6,936 bases of DNA from Actinomycetota bacterium (GTDB taxonomy: Bacteria > Actinomycetota > Actinomycetes > Mycobacteriales > Mycobacteriaceae). A program made the translations under genes and the position numbers. This document shows, piece by piece, positions 6,871 to 6,936 of the stretch (positions are counted from its first letter, which is position 1; every line of letters begins with the position of its first letter). Below the pieces are notes generated by a model, which saw nothing but the letters and a program-made list of their open reading frames with translations, was not told the DNA's origin and made no database searches. Location of the stretch: contig SYAA01000394.1 in NCBI GenBank assembly GCA_005789055.1, forward strand, positions 1 to 6,936. The letters run 5' to 3'.

Positions 6871-6936
6871 ACGTTTCCTGAGAGTCGATGGTACCGAGCG
6901 GGCGCGGCGGTCGTCGGATCCGCAGGTCACGCCCCC

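Overview
The window comes from a high-GC actinobacterium, almost certainly a member of the Mycobacteriaceae. The left third shows the order Rv3722c-like aspartate aminotransferase / SRP RNA (ffs) / tRNA-Ser / Rv3723-like membrane protein (LucA), which I recall from the Mycobacterium tuberculosis chromosome. The right two thirds encode exported, alanine-rich-linker enzymes of a kind typical of mycobacteria. Comparisons with M. tuberculosis are from memory, and the sequence does not fix the species.

Layout. Bases 1-986 (minus) hold the N-terminal three quarters of a PLP-dependent aspartate aminotransferase that runs off the left edge. Bases 987-1353 contain no protein gene: they carry the minus-strand 4.5S/SRP RNA (about 1034-1121), a divergent promoter gap, a plus-strand tRNA-Ser(GGA) (1202-1287) and a long near-perfect hairpin (1293-1334) just before the next ribosome binding site. 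Bases 1354-2169 (plus) encode a four-helix membrane protein with a charge-segregated tail, most likely LucA. It converges, with a 9-nt gap and a shared stem-loop, on a large exported CocE/NonD-type alpha/beta hydrolase (2179-4815, minus). After a 195-bp gap, bases 5011-6834 (minus) encode an exported aspartic protease. Its catalytic domain looks like that of the PE_PGRS35/PecA family, but it carries a classical signal peptide and an Ala/Pro linker where those proteins have PE and PGRS regions. Bases 6835-6936 are its leader and probable promoter.

How the genes may work together. The left part is conserved housekeeping: nitrogen metabolism, membrane targeting and translation, with LucA expected to stabilise Mce fatty-acid/cholesterol importers. 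The right part is a same-strand pair, an aspartic protease upstream of a serine hydrolase, both predicted to be exported and both built as signal peptide + long low-complexity linker + catalytic domain. Mycobacteria are known to have PecA proteases that trim PE-type exported enzymes such as the lipase LipY. The pair here may be a signal-peptide-routed counterpart of that arrangement. This is the most interesting hypothesis in the window, and it is inference only.
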